DNA of 41,499 nucleotides from ZC4RG30 sp046047615 (GCA_046047615.1 JBJOHO010000041.1:1-41499); one strand, 5' to 3'; positions 1 to 10,189 are shown, counted from the first letter of the stretch. The notes: generated from the sequence alone by a model not told the origin. Numbers and translations: made by a program.

Positions 1-996
<996 letters not shown>

Positions 997-1000
<4 letters not shown>

Positions 1001-2061
1001 GGCAGGTCCAGGCTGTAGTGCACCGGCGACATCGCGCGCAGCTGGCGCGCGGCCTGCTCGGCGGTCAGGTCGCGCTGCATGTCGGCCAGCATCTCGTAAC
1101 CGACCATGAACTTGCGGACCGTCGCCGACCGCAGCAGCGGCGGATAGAAGTGCGCGTGCAGCTGCCAGTGCGCCGGGTCCCCCGGCAGGTGGGGTGCGCC
1201 GTGCCAGCCCATCGAATAGGGGAAGGAGCAGCCAAAGAGGTTGTCGTAACGCGCCGTGAGCTCGCGCAGTGCCAGCACGAGGTCATCGCGCTGCGCGCTG
1301 CCCAGCTGCTCCAGGCGCTGCACGCGGAAACGCGGCAACAGCAGCGTCTCGAAGGGCCAGGTGGCCCACCACGGTACGATGGCCAGCCAGTGCTCGGTGG
1401 CCACCACCTCGCGGTCGCCGCCGGACTCGCGCTGCGCGAGGTCCCAGAGCAGCGGCCGCCCGTGCTCGGCATGGTAATCGCGCTGGCGCTCGTCCTCGGC
1501 CGACGGCTCGTCGGGCACGTGCTGGCTGGCCCAGACCTGTCCGTGCGGATGCGGGTTGGAGCAGCCCATCATCGCGCCCTTGTTCTCGAACACCTGCACC
1601 CAGGCATGGTCGCGGCCGAGTTCAGCGGACTGTTCCGCCCAGCAGTCGACCAGCGCACGCACGGCAGGCGGATCCAGCTGCGGCAGGCTGCGCGAGTGGT
1701 CCGGCGAGAAGCAGATGACACGGCAGCGGCCGGCCAGCGGCTCGGCACGGAACAGCGGATCTTCCAGTGCGGCGGCTGCCCCGGCGGTGGCTGCATTGAA
1801 GGCTTCATCCACGGGATGCAGCGCAGGAAAGTCGTTGTCGAACACCCACACGCCTTCGTACAGGGGGTTCTGCGTGCCATTGGAGCGCCGGTTGCCTGCG
1901 CACAAATGGCAGCCGGGGTCATGCGTGAGCCCCATCGCTGGCGCGACGCGGTCGTGCTGCCCGGACCAGGGGCGCGAGGCGCGCTGCGGCGACACCAGCA
2001 CCCAACGTCCGGTGAGTGGATTGAACCGGCGATGCGGCCGCACCGTCGTGTCGAGTTTCAT
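997..2061 (-). CDS. galT: Galactose-1-phosphate uridylyltransferase
   Basis: Exchanges UMP between UDP-glucose and galactose-1-phosphate, giving UDP-galactose and glucose-1-phosphate. The product is 354 residues, the usual size of type 1 GalT. The catalytic loop GCSNPHPHGQVW lies near residues 167-178; by homology the second histidine (about H173) carries the uridylyl intermediate. An N-terminal CHLCAGN pair of cysteines (about C51/C54) matches the zinc-site region. An in-frame start exists 12 codons upstream, but ATG at 2061 is preferred because AAGGGG stands about 8 nt before it and its ATGA overlaps the symporter stop codon. The product feeds galK, whose start overlaps the galT stop. No galE is visible, so the epimerase must be elsewhere. 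Confidence 0.95.
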
Positions 2062-3536
2062 GTCGCTGTCCCCTTGACGTCGGCCAGGCCGACCCATTGC
2101 GCCCGCTGGCCCAGCAGCAGCCGGTTGACCAGCAGCGCGACCAGCACCGAACTGCCCAGCACCACCACCATGAAGTGGATGTAGTGCCAGGTGATCCAGC
2201 CGGCAGGCTGCCAGCTGAACGTGTACGCAGCATACAAGGCCACGCCCCAGGCCACGCCGGCCACGGCAGCGCGCGCATCCACATGGCGGAACAGCAGCCC
2301 GACGATGAAGGCTGACAGGATGGGCATCGACGTGAGTCCATTGAGCTGCTGCAGCAGGTTCACCAGGCTGTCGGCCCCCTGGTACACCGGCACCAGCACG
2401 ACGGCGAGAACCGTGACCGGCACCGATACGGCAGCCGCCAGCCGCCAGTGGTCGCGCACCGGCGCGAGGTAGCGTTCATGGAAGTCCACCGAGTACAGCG
2501 CCACGGTGCTGTTGAGCACGGCGCTGAAAGTGGTGATGACGGCCGCCGCCACCATGGCGGCAAAGGCACCGGCCAGCCAGCCTGGCAGCACTTCGGCCAC
2601 CAGCCGCCCATAGGCTGCATCGCCGATGTCGCCGAAGAGCTTGTAGGCGACGATGCCGGGCACGACCACGATCGGCGGGATGACCAGTACGCGCACGACG
2701 GCGGCGGCCAGCACACCCTTCTGCGCCTCGCGGACGCTGGGCGCGGCCATCGCCTTCTGGGTGAGGTTCTGGTTGGTGGACCAGTAGAACACCTGGATGA
2801 AGAACATGCCGGTGAGCAGCGTGTGCCAGGGGATCGGCGACTCGTTGCCGCCCACCAGCGTGAGACGCTCCGCCGGTACGCCCGTCACGATGTCGAAGTC
2901 GACCGCGGCGAGGGCGAGGAACACGATCAGCAGCGCGAGCAGCAGCACGCCGAACCCGGAATAGGTGTCCATGACGGCGACGGCCTTGAGGCCGCCGAAG
3001 ATGCTGTAGGCCGCACTGATGATCGCCAGGCCGACGGCAAAGGCCATCAGCGGCACCGCATCGCCATAGAGCGATTGCAGGAACAGGCTGCCGCCGTACA
3101 GGGCCATCGGCAGGTAGATGAGCACATTGCCGAGCAGGAAGATGCCGGCGACGACGGTACGTACACTGCGGCCGTCGTAGCGGCGCTCCAGCAGCTCGGT
3201 GACCGTGGTGCAGCGGTTGCGGTAGTACAGCGGCACGAAGACATAGGCCAGCGTCAGCAGGCCGAGGAAGCCCGCCAGCTCCCACCAGGCCAGCAGCAGC
3301 ATCTGGTTGCCGTTCATGCCCACCAGCTGTTCGGTGGACAGGTTGGTCAGCGTGATGGATCCGGCGACGAACACCCATGACAAGCCGCCACCGGCCAGGA
3401 ACACGTCACGGCCGCTGCCATCATGGGCCTGGCGCGTGCGCCGCAGCGTCCACCACGTGGCGACCGCCACGCCAGTGGTCAGCAGGATGAAGACAAGCAC
3501 CTGCAGGCTGGAAGCGGCGCTGCTGCCGTAATCCAT
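2058..3536 (-). CDS. Sodium:solute symporter (SSS/SLC5 family), probably for galactose or a related sugar
   Basis: Predicted inner-membrane protein of 492 residues with about 13-14 hydrophobic segments and the LeuT-fold layout of the SSS family. The segment STNQNLTQKAMAA resembles the conserved loop of SGLT-type sugar symporters (SNQ..VQRALAAK). Substrate is inferred from context: it is first in an operon with galT and galK, so sodium-coupled galactose uptake is the simplest reading. The start at 3536 (ATG) has AGGGAG about 6-8 nt upstream; an earlier in-frame start would add 39 residues of arginine/glycine-rich sequence that looks non-coding and would overlap the promoter. Another hexose, or myo-inositol, cannot be excluded. 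Confidence 0.85.
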   Translation of the reverse strand: MDYGSSAASSLQVLVFILLTTGVAVATWWTLRRTRQAHDGSGRDVFLAGGGLSWVFVAGSITLTNLSTEQLVGMNGNQMLLLAWWELAGFLGLLTLAYVFVPLYYRNRCTTVTELLERRYDGRSVRTVVAGIFLLGNVLIYLPMALYGGSLFLQSLYGDAVPLMAFAVGLAIISAAYSIFGGLKAVAVMDTYSGFGVLLLALLIVFLALAAVDFDIVTGVPAERLTLVGGNESPIPWHTLLTGMFFIQVFYWSTNQNLTQKAMAAPSVREAQKGVLAAAVVRVLVIPPIVVVPGIVAYKLFGDIGDAAYGRLVAEVLPGWLAGAFAAMVAAAVITTFSAVLNSTVALYSVDFHERYLAPVRDHWRLAAAVSVPVTVLAVVLVPVYQGADSLVNLLQQLNGLTSMPILSAFIVGLLFRHVDARAAVAGVAWGVALYAAYTFSWQPAGWITWHYIHFMVVVLGSSVLVALLVNRLLLGQRAQWVGLADVKGTAT

Positions 3537-3560
3537 GATGTTCTCCCTGTTTGTGCGGGG

Positions 3561-3591
3561 AGTGTAGCCGCTGCCGGCGGACGGCGACCAA
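3561..3591 (-). promoter_or_regulatory. Candidate sigma-70 promoter of the galactose operon
   Basis: On the minus strand, TTGGTC (3591-3586) and TACACT (3566-3561) are separated by 19 nt. Transcription would begin near 3554, leaving a leader of about 18 nt that holds AGGGAG before the symporter ATG. The 19-nt spacer is longer than the 17-nt optimum, so this is a candidate only. No regulator gene is adjacent. Confidence 0.4.
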
Positions 3592-3628
3592 GCACCGCGT
3601 GGCGCGTGCTGGTAGGCTCCGCGCGACC

Positions 3629-4756
3629 GTGGAGACCTGTCCTCACCGCCCACCCTGCCCGGGTTGCCCCCGCTTCGGCAACCCCGGCCTTGATGCCCCG
3701 GCCCTCGCCGCGCTGGGCCTGTTGGCCGCTGCGCATGGCCTGCCGCCGCCCACCGTGCATGCGGGCCCCACCGCCGGCTTCCGCCATCGCGCCCGGCTTG
3801 CCGTGCGCGGCCGCATGGATGCGCCGCGCATCGGCCTGTTCGCGGCCGGCAGCCACGACGTGGTGCAGGTGCCCCGCTGCAGCGTCCACCATCCGCTGAT
3901 CAACGAGGTGGCCGCCGCACTGCGCACGGCGATCATGGCGACGCGCACGCCCTGCTTCAGCGACAGGGCCCATGCCGGGCTGCTGCGCTACCTGCAGGTC
4001 GTCGTCGAGCGGCGTTCCCGCGCCGCGCAGGTGACGCTGGTGATCAACAGCGAGGACGCCGCGCCAGCGATGCCACTGTGCAACGCCTTGCAGGACCTGC
4101 TCGGCGAGCGCCTGCACAGCCTCTGGTTGAATTGCAACACCGGGCGCGGCAACAGCATCCTGGGGCCGCGCTTCGAGCATGTGGCAGGGCCGGCGACGGT
4201 TGTCGAATCCTTTGGCGGCAGTGAGGTGTATTACCCGCCCGGCGCCTTCGGCCAGAACAACCTCGACATGGCCGAGCAACTCATTGGCCAGCTGCGCGCC
4301 GCGGTGCCCGCCGGCAGCCGTGTGCTGGAATGCCATGCCGGCGTCGGGGCCATCGGCCTCTCGGTGCTGGAGCGTGCCAGCACCGTGGCGTTCAACGAGC
4401 TGGCGCCGGCATCACTGGAAGGCCTGGCACTGGGGGTCGCCGCGCTGCCTGAGGCGCGCCGGGCCAGCATCGAGGTCCTGCCCGGGCCGGCGTCGGTGGC
4501 CACAGCTCATGTGTCTGGCGCGGATGTCGCCATCGTCGATCCGCCGCGCAAGGGGCTGGAGCCGGCCCTGCTCGGGGCCCTCGCCGCAAGCCCTCCCGCC
4601 CGGCTGCTCTACGTCAGCTGTGGCCTGCCGGCGCTCACGCGGGACATGGCACGGCTGACGTCCGGTGGCGCCCTGCGGCTTGAGCAACTGGACGCCTGGA
4701 ACCTCATGCCGTTCACACCGCACGTCGAGGTCGTCGCGCAGTTCGGGCGCGGCTGA
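3629..4756 (+). CDS. RNA uracil-C5 methyltransferase, RlmC/RlmD/TrmA family with Fe-S motif
   Basis: SAM-dependent enzyme predicted to make m5U in rRNA or tRNA. With the GTG start chosen here it has 375 residues. The N-terminus carries C-x5-C-x2-C (CPHRPPCPGC) and a fourth cysteine in VPRCSVHHPL, the [4Fe-4S] set of RlmC/RlmD. ECHAGVGAIGL is the SAM loop, IVDPPRKGL the family motif IV, and the cysteine of LLYVSCG is the expected nucleophile. There is no N-terminal TRAM domain, which resembles RlmC rather than RlmD, but the target base cannot be assigned. An in-frame TTG at 3551 would add 26 arginine-rich residues lying across the divergent promoter region and is rejected. The ribosome binding site is weak (GGTAGG at about 3611), so the exact start is uncertain. 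Confidence 0.8.
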   Translation: METCPHRPPCPGCPRFGNPGLDAPALAALGLLAAAHGLPPPTVHAGPTAGFRHRARLAVRGRMDAPRIGLFAAGSHDVVQVPRCSVHHPLINEVAAALRTAIMATRTPCFSDRAHAGLLRYLQVVVERRSRAAQVTLVINSEDAAPAMPLCNALQDLLGERLHSLWLNCNTGRGNSILGPRFEHVAGPATVVESFGGSEVYYPPGAFGQNNLDMAEQLIGQLRAAVPAGSRVLECHAGVGAIGLSVLERASTVAFNELAPASLEGLALGVAALPEARRASIEVLPGPASVATAHVSGADVAIVDPPRKGLEPALLGALAASPPARLLYVSCGLPALTRDMARLTSGGALRLEQLDAWNLMPFTPHVEVVAQFGRG

Positions 4757-4949
4757 CGCAGGCTGCCGACAACGGGCAGGACGGTGCCGGCGATCTTCAT
4801 GCCGGAGGTGGCTGGCCGTGTTCCCTGGCTCGTTCGAAATTCCTTCCGTCAGTGCGGGTGATGGTCATGGCTGCCGTCGTGGTCATCCATCGCTTCATGC
4901 AGCTATGCTACGGCAGACCAGAAACAACGGGATCCGGGGGGATGCCACG
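4757..4949 (+). promoter_or_regulatory. Intergenic region with candidate -10 element upstream of the GlcG-like gene
   Basis: This 193-bp gap holds TATGCT at 4904-4909, placing a start near 4916 and a leader of about 34 nt with a GGGGGG Shine-Dalgarno at about 4935. No clear -35 box is seen. A short inverted repeat CTGCC/GGCAG (4763-4767 and 4775-4779) follows the methyltransferase stop and could be a weak terminator stem. Nothing else is recognised. Confidence 0.35.
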
Positions 4950-5474
4950 ATGAGAACCCGCGCCTGCGCCCTGCTGCTGTCTGCAGCCCTGCTGCCCAGC
5001 CTTGCCCTGTCCGAGGAGCTGACGCTGGACGTCGCCAACGACTGGGCCCGCGCCACCATCGCCGCCTGCCGCAACCAGGGCCATGCCGTCACCGTGGCCT
5101 ACATGGGACCGGACGGCGAACTGCGCCTGCTGGCCCGCGGCGATGGCGCACCGGCACGCACGCTGGATATCGCCCGCCGCAAGGCCTACACCGTGATCAA
5201 GACCGGCAAGACCTCCGGGGACTTCGGCGCCTCCGTGGCGCCTCCGGCAGGTGCGGCGCCCGCGGCGCCGGTGCCCGGCGCGCTGCCGGGCCAGGTGCCC
5301 GGCAAGGACGTGGACACCAACCTGATCATCTGGGCGGGCGGCCTGCCCGTGATGCGTGGCAGCGTGCTGCTGGGTGCGGTCAGCGTCTCTGGCGCGCCCG
5401 GGGGCGACAAGGACGAGGCCTGCGCCAAGGCCGGGCTCGAGGCCATCCGGGCCACACTGACGGCAGCGCCCTGA
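4950..5474 (+). CDS. Exported GlcG/HbpS-family protein
   Basis: A 174-residue protein beginning with a Sec-type signal peptide (basic MRTRACA, hydrophobic core, probable cleavage after LPSLALS). The mature part, including TVIKTGKTS, LPGQVPG, GGLPVMRG and VLLGAVSVSGAPGGDKDEACA, matches the GlcG/HbpS (DUF336) fold. Members are small alpha/beta proteins, some binding heme or degraded corrinoids and some linked to glycolate or diol use. Here the context gives no substrate. ATG 4950 is chosen because it follows a strong purine-rich run and starts the signal peptide; the open frame further upstream has no signal-peptide character. Probably periplasmic; function unknown. Confidence 0.75.
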   Translation: MRTRACALLLSAALLPSLALSEELTLDVANDWARATIAACRNQGHAVTVAYMGPDGELRLLARGDGAPARTLDIARRKAYTVIKTGKTSGDFGASVAPPAGAAPAAPVPGALPGQVPGKDVDTNLIIWAGGLPVMRGSVLLGAVSVSGAPGGDKDEACAKAGLEAIRATLTAAP

Positions 5475-5518
5475 GAGACGCCGCCGCAGGGCGTCATGCC
5501 GCTGTCCGCGAGGGCGGC

Positions 5519-5524
5519 TATGCT
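5519..5524 (+). promoter_or_regulatory. -10 element of ppx, implying a leaderless or near-leaderless mRNA
   Basis: TATGCT ends 8 nt before the A of the ppx ATG at 5533, the normal distance from a -10 box to a transcription start. No usable Shine-Dalgarno stands at the right distance before that ATG. No clear -35 box is visible. The same arrangement occurs before dapF (28390). Confidence 0.4.
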
Positions 5525-5532
5525 TGCAGCGC

Positions 5533-7056
5533 ATGCCTCCTTCCGCTGACCTGCTCCGCCACAAGACGCCCGATGTTCTCGCCGCTGTCGACCTGGGCTC
5601 CAACAGTTTCCACCTGATCGTCGCCCGCAATGTGGGCGGGCAACTGGTGGTCATCGACAAGCTGCGCGAGATGGTGCGGCTCGGCCAAGGGGTCGATGAG
5701 CGTGGCCAGCTGGACAAGGTCGCGGCCCGTCGCGCCATCGCCTGCCTGGAGCGCTTCGGCCAGCGCCTCGCCGAACTCCATGCCGGCCAGGTGCGGGCCG
5801 TCGGCACCAATGCACTGCGCCAGGCCCACGGCAAGGCGGGCTTCCTGAAGCGGGCGCGCGAGGCCCTCGGCCATCCCATCGAGATCGTCTCCGGCCGCGA
5901 GGAGGCCCGGCTCATCTATGCCGGCGTCGCCCACACCTCGCGCCCGGAGCCCGGGCGCCGGCTGGTCGTGGACATCGGGGGTGGCAGCACCGAGATGATC
6001 ATCGGCGAGGGCACCGAGCCACTGGAGCTGGAGAGCCTGCGCCTGGGCTGCGTCTCGATGAGCGCAGCGGCATTCCCGGAGGGCCGCATGACGGCGCGGC
6101 GTTTCGCCGCGGCACGCATCATCGCCCAGCAGGAACTGGAGCCGGTCCAGGAACGCTACCGCGCGTTGGGCTGGGACTCGGCTTTGGGCTCGGCCGGTAC
6201 GGCACGCGCCGTCTTCGAGGCGCTGCGCGAGATCCAGCCGCGCACCACAGCCATCACGCCCGAAGGCTGCGAGGCTCTGATCGCCACGTTGTGCCGTGTC
6301 GGCGACATCCGCAAGCTGTCGCTGGCCTCGGTGTCCGAAGAGCGGCGCGCAGTATTGCCGGGCGGGCTGGCGGTGCTCGTCGAGGTGCTGCGCCAGCTGG
6401 GCATCCGCGAGATGCGTGTCGCCGACGGTGGCCTGCGCGAAGGGTTGCTCTACGACATGGTCGGGCGCCTGACCGATGAAGACGCACGCGAGCGCACGGT
6501 GCGCTCCATGCAACTGCGCTACCACGTCGACCGGCCGCATGCAGGCCGTGTCGAGGAGACGGCGCTGGAGCTGCTCTCGGGCATCCGCACAGCCAGCGAT
6601 CTGGAAGACCCGCAAGCTGCCCAGGCCTTGCGTTGGGCCGCCCGGCTGCATGAGATCGGTCTGGATGTGGCGCACAGCGGTTACCACCGCCATGGCGCCT
6701 ACCTGCTCGACAACGCCGACATGCCGGGCTTCGCGCGCGAGGAGCAGCACCTGCTGGCCCGTCTGGTGGGTGCGCACCGGCGCAAGCTGTCGGTCGAAGG
6801 GCTTGAGAAGCTGATTCCGCCGTGGAACGAACGCGCCCTGTGGCTCATCGTGGTGCTGCGGCTGGCCGTGGTGTTGCATCGCGGGCGCAATGCCAACGAG
6901 CTTCCCAGTCCACGGCTGCAGCGGCGTGGCCGGAGTCTGGCCCTGGGCTTCAGTGCGCGGTGGCTGCGCCGGCATCCCCTCACGCAGGCGGACCTGCAGC
7001 AGGAGGCGGAGCACCTCGAGGCGCAGGGGCTGCGCCTGCGCGTGGTCACTGACTGA
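5533..7056 (+). CDS. ppx: Exopolyphosphatase, Ppx/GppA family
   Basis: Removes terminal phosphate from polyphosphate (and, in GppA-type members, pppGpp). The 507-residue product has the long Ppx/GppA form: N-terminal ASKHA phosphatase domains with VDLGSNSFHLIVAR and VDIGGGSTEMIIGEG, then a C-terminal HD-like helical domain containing AARLHEIGLDVAHSG and LLARLVGAHRRK. Start ATG 5533 gives the usual short N-terminal lead; an in-frame TTG at 5524 is possible and would be 8 nt from GAGGG. The gene converges on ppk and the two coding regions overlap by 11 bp at 7046-7056, so polyphosphate breakdown and synthesis genes face each other. Ppx versus GppA activity cannot be told from sequence; ppk next door favours Ppx. 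Confidence 0.9.
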   Translation: MPPSADLLRHKTPDVLAAVDLGSNSFHLIVARNVGGQLVVIDKLREMVRLGQGVDERGQLDKVAARRAIACLERFGQRLAELHAGQVRAVGTNALRQAHGKAGFLKRAREALGHPIEIVSGREEARLIYAGVAHTSRPEPGRRLVVDIGGGSTEMIIGEGTEPLELESLRLGCVSMSAAAFPEGRMTARRFAAARIIAQQELEPVQERYRALGWDSALGSAGTARAVFEALREIQPRTTAITPEGCEALIATLCRVGDIRKLSLASVSEERRAVLPGGLAVLVEVLRQLGIREMRVADGGLREGLLYDMVGRLTDEDARERTVRSMQLRYHVDRPHAGRVEETALELLSGIRTASDLEDPQAAQALRWAARLHEIGLDVAHSGYHRHGAYLLDNADMPGFAREEQHLLARLVGAHRRKLSVEGLEKLIPPWNERALWLIVVLRLAVVLHRGRNANELPSPRLQRRGRSLALGFSARWLRRHPLTQADLQQEAEHLEAQGLRLRVVTD

Positions 7057-9133
7057 CGAGGCCCTGCCCGGCCGCCAGGTGGCGGTCCATCAGTTCCTGC
7101 TGGGCACTGGTCGTGCCGCCGCCTTCCGCAGCCGCACGCAGGTACTGGCCATCGGCCTGCAGCAGCCAGGCCTGTCGGTCATCCCGCAGGTACAGCGCCA
7201 GCTCATCCAGCACGCGCGTGCGGTGCGCGGGATCGAGCAGCGGAAAAGCCACCTCGATGCGCCGGAAGAAATTGCGTTCCATCCAGTCGGCCGAAGAGCA
7301 ATAGACGACCGGCTTGCCATCGTTGCCGAAGCAGAACACGCGTGGATGTTCGAGGAAGCGGCCGACGATCGAGCGCACGCGGATGTTCTCCGACACGCCA
7401 GCGATGCCGGGCCGCAGGACGCAGATGCCGCGCACCACCAGATCGACCTGCACGCCGGCCTGCGAGGCGCGGTAGAGCGCCTCGATGACCTGAGGTTCGG
7501 TCAGCGCGTTCATGCGTGCGATGATCCGGCCCGGGCGCCCCTCGCTGGCAAGGGCCGTCTCCGCCTCGATGAGGCGCAGCATGGTCTCGTGCAGCGTGAA
7601 TGGCGCCTGCAACAGGCGGCGCAGGCGCGGCTGGCGCGTCAGGCTGGTGAGCTGAAGGAAGATCTCGTGCACGTCGGCGCAGAGCTCGCCCTGCACGGTG
7701 AACAGGCCGTAGTCCGTGTAGGCACGCGCGGTACGCGGATGGTAGTTGCCGGTGCCAAGGTGGCAATAGCGGCGGATGCCATCCGGCTCGCGGCGCACGA
7801 CGAGCATCAGCTTCGCGTGCGTCTTGTAGCCCACCACGCCGTAGAGCACGTGCGCGCCGGCTTCCTGCAGGCGGGAGGCGAGGGCGATGTTGGCTTCCTC
7901 GTCGAAGCGCGCGCGCAGTTCGACGACCACCGTCACGTCCTTGCCCGCCAGCGCTGCGGCGACCAGTGCATCCACGATCGGTGAGTCCGCGCCGGTGCGG
8001 TAGAGCGTCTGCTTGATGGCCAGCACGGCAGGATCGGCTGCTGCCTGCCGCAGGAAATCGAGCACGGGGGCGAAGCTGTGGAAGGGGTGGTGCAACAACA
8101 GGTCCTGCTGCCGTATCACGGCAAACAGGTCGGGTGAACCTGCGAGGCGGCGGTCGAGCACCGGATCGAACGGCGGGAACTTGAGATCCGGCCGCTGCAC
8201 CAGGTCGCACAGCGCGGTCAGCCGGTTCAGGTTCACCGGACCGGGGACACAGTAATGGTCCTCGGCCTTCAGGTGGAACTGCTCCAGCAGGAAGTCGGTG
8301 ACCTCGCGCGGGCAGTCGACACTGGTCTCGAGGCGCACGGCCGCCCCATAGCGGCGCTGCGCCAATTCACCTTCGAGCGCCCGGCGCAGGTCGTCGACCT
8401 CTTCGTCATCGACGAAGAGGTCGCTGTTGCGGGTCACACGGAACTGGTAGCAGGCCAGGATCTGCACACCGGGGAACAGTTGGTCGACGAAGGCCTCGAC
8501 GATGCTGGTCAGCAGCACGTACTTCGCATCCCCGCCTGAAGCCGGCAACTCGACGATACGCGGGAGGGAGCGTGGCGCCTGGACCACGGCCAGCTCGCTG
8601 TCGCGTCCGAAGGCATCCTTGCCCTCGAGCCTGACGATGAAATTGAGGCTCTTGTTCTGGATGCGGGGGAAAGGCCGTGCCGGATCGAGGCCCATGGGGG
8701 TGAGTACGGGCTCCACCTCGCGGTGGAAGTGGTCCAGCAACCAATGGCGGTCGGCATCACTCCAGTCGCGCTTGTGGAGGATGCGGATGCCGGAGGCCGC
8801 CAAGGCCGGCCGCAGCGTGCGGTTCAGGCACTCGTACTGTTCCGCCACCAGACGCTCGGCGCGCGCATGGATCTGCTGCAACTGCACCGGAATCGGCAGG
8901 CGGTCGGGCCCCAGCGTCGCGGAGCCCAGGTCGTGCAGCTGCTTGAGGCCGGCAACGCGGATCTCGAAGAACTCGTCAAGGTTGCCGCAGGAGATGCACA
9001 GGAAGCGCAACCGCTCCAGCAGCGGCAGGGCCTCATCCTGGGCCTGTGCCAACACGCGCTGGTTGAACTCCAGCAGCGACAGCTCGCGGTTGCTGAAGCA
9101 TTCCGCGCCGAAGCCGACATCGGCCGCCGTCAT
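7046..9133 (-). CDS. ppk: Polyphosphate kinase 1
   Basis: Reversibly polymerises the ATP gamma-phosphate into polyphosphate, peripheral to the inner membrane. The 695-residue length and four-domain order fit PPK1. Near the N-terminus are FSNRELSLLEFNQRVL and SCGNLDEFFEIRVAG. The catalytic domain has YCHLGTGNYHPRTARAY, whose first histidine is the autophosphorylated residue by homology (E. coli H435), and downstream VYCSSADWMERNFFRRIEV carries the second-domain motif. The ATG at 9133 overlaps the stop of the upstream glycosyltransferase (ATGA), so the two are probably co-transcribed and coupled. The 3' end overlaps ppx by 11 bp in convergent orientation. Confidence 0.96.
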   Translation of the reverse strand: MTAADVGFGAECFSNRELSLLEFNQRVLAQAQDEALPLLERLRFLCISCGNLDEFFEIRVAGLKQLHDLGSATLGPDRLPIPVQLQQIHARAERLVAEQYECLNRTLRPALAASGIRILHKRDWSDADRHWLLDHFHREVEPVLTPMGLDPARPFPRIQNKSLNFIVRLEGKDAFGRDSELAVVQAPRSLPRIVELPASGGDAKYVLLTSIVEAFVDQLFPGVQILACYQFRVTRNSDLFVDDEEVDDLRRALEGELAQRRYGAAVRLETSVDCPREVTDFLLEQFHLKAEDHYCVPGPVNLNRLTALCDLVQRPDLKFPPFDPVLDRRLAGSPDLFAVIRQQDLLLHHPFHSFAPVLDFLRQAAADPAVLAIKQTLYRTGADSPIVDALVAAALAGKDVTVVVELRARFDEEANIALASRLQEAGAHVLYGVVGYKTHAKLMLVVRREPDGIRRYCHLGTGNYHPRTARAYTDYGLFTVQGELCADVHEIFLQLTSLTRQPRLRRLLQAPFTLHETMLRLIEAETALASEGRPGRIIARMNALTEPQVIEALYRASQAGVQVDLVVRGICVLRPGIAGVSENIRVRSIVGRFLEHPRVFCFGNDGKPVVYCSSADWMERNFFRRIEVAFPLLDPAHRTRVLDELALYLRDDRQAWLLQADGQYLRAAAEGGGTTSAQQELMDRHLAAGQGLVSQ

Positions 9134-10164
9134 CCGGCGAGGGCCTGCATCGTCGCGGGCTGGCGGGCGCGGGCGGGCACCAGGTTGTCGCGGAACTGGC
9201 GCGTGCAGGCGGCCCAGCTCCAGCCTTCGGCATAGCGCCGGCAGTCTTCGGGCGACAGCGTCAGGGCGCGCCGCGCAGCAGCGGCCAGGTCTTCGTCCAG
9301 TGCGCCGGTCACACCGTCGCGGATGACGTCGATGGGACCGGTGACCGGATATGCGGCCACAGGCAGGCCACAGGCCATGGCCTCGAGGTTGACGAGTCCG
9401 AAAGTGTCTGTCTTGCTCGGGAACACCATGACATCCGCGGCTGCGAGGTGGCGTACGAGTTCCTCGCCGTGGCGGTAACCGGTGAACACGGCGTCAGGGA
9501 ACTGGGCCTGCAGGCGTGCCCGTTCGGGGCCATCGCCGATCACCAGCTTACCGCCCTCCCAGGGCATGGCAAGGAAGGCTTCGATGTTCTTTTCCACGGC
9601 GACCCGGCCCACATACACGGCCAAAGGGCGCGGCAGGTCGAGGAAGGATTTGTCGCCGGGGCGGAACAGGGTGGTGTCGACCCCACGTTGCCAGCGCACG
9701 AGATTGTTGAAGCCGCGCGACTCCAGCAGGCGTTGCAGGGTCGGCGTGCTGACCATGCAGCGTGTGCCTGCCGAGTGGAAGCGGCGCACCAGCGCGTAGC
9801 TGGCGGCCAGGGGCACGGGCAGGCGTCGGCGCAGGTATTCGGGGAACTGTGTGTGGTACGAAGTCGTGAACGACAGGCCCATGCCGCGGCACAGTGCCCG
9901 GGCTGCCCAGCCGATCGGCCCTTCGGTCGCAATGTGGACGGCGTCTGGCATGGCCTCTTCGATCATGCCGGCGAGCCGGTTGCGGTCCACCAGGGCCAGG
10001 CGGATCTCGCCATACCCGGGACAGGGCACGGAGCGGAAGTCCAGCGGGGTGACCATCGACACCTGGTGGCCCTCGGCAACCAGACCATCGCGCGTCTGCC
10101 GCAGGGTATTCACGACACCGTTGGTCTGCGGCAACCAGGCGTCCGTGGCGATCAGGATTCGCAT
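9130..10164 (-). CDS. Glycosyltransferase family 4 (GT-B), alpha-mannosyltransferase-like
   Basis: A 344-residue GT-B enzyme. The N-terminal Rossmann half begins MRILIATDAWLPQTNGVV, typical of GDP-mannose-dependent mannosyltransferases of the MgtA/PimB type. The C-terminal half has VYVGRVAVEKNIEAFL and the nucleotide-sugar E-x7-E region in KTDTFGLVNLEAMACGLPV. Sugar donor and acceptor are inferred from similarity only; a membrane glycolipid acceptor is plausible. ATG 10164 has AGGATT upstream; a start 7 codons earlier has no such site. Its stop overlaps the ppk start, and it is divergently arranged from the DUF962-like gene across a 113-bp spacer with repeated heptamers. Confidence 0.85.
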   Translation of the reverse strand: MRILIATDAWLPQTNGVVNTLRQTRDGLVAEGHQVSMVTPLDFRSVPCPGYGEIRLALVDRNRLAGMIEEAMPDAVHIATEGPIGWAARALCRGMGLSFTTSYHTQFPEYLRRRLPVPLAASYALVRRFHSAGTRCMVSTPTLQRLLESRGFNNLVRWQRGVDTTLFRPGDKSFLDLPRPLAVYVGRVAVEKNIEAFLAMPWEGGKLVIGDGPERARLQAQFPDAVFTGYRHGEELVRHLAAADVMVFPSKTDTFGLVNLEAMACGLPVAAYPVTGPIDVIRDGVTGALDEDLAAAARRALTLSPEDCRRYAEGWSWAACTRQFRDNLVPARARQPATMQALAG

Positions 10165-10189
10165 GCGCCAATCCTGCGGCGGCACCGTG

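Noticed and set aside
2448..3380. Plus-strand frame of about 310 codons over the symporter gene
   Set aside because: Its His/Gln/Asp-rich composition is a shadow of hydrophobic codons on the other strand.
3551..3628. TTG start adding 26 residues to the RNA methyltransferase
   Set aside because: The added residues are arginine-rich, unlike RlmC N-termini, and overlap the divergent promoter of the galactose operon.
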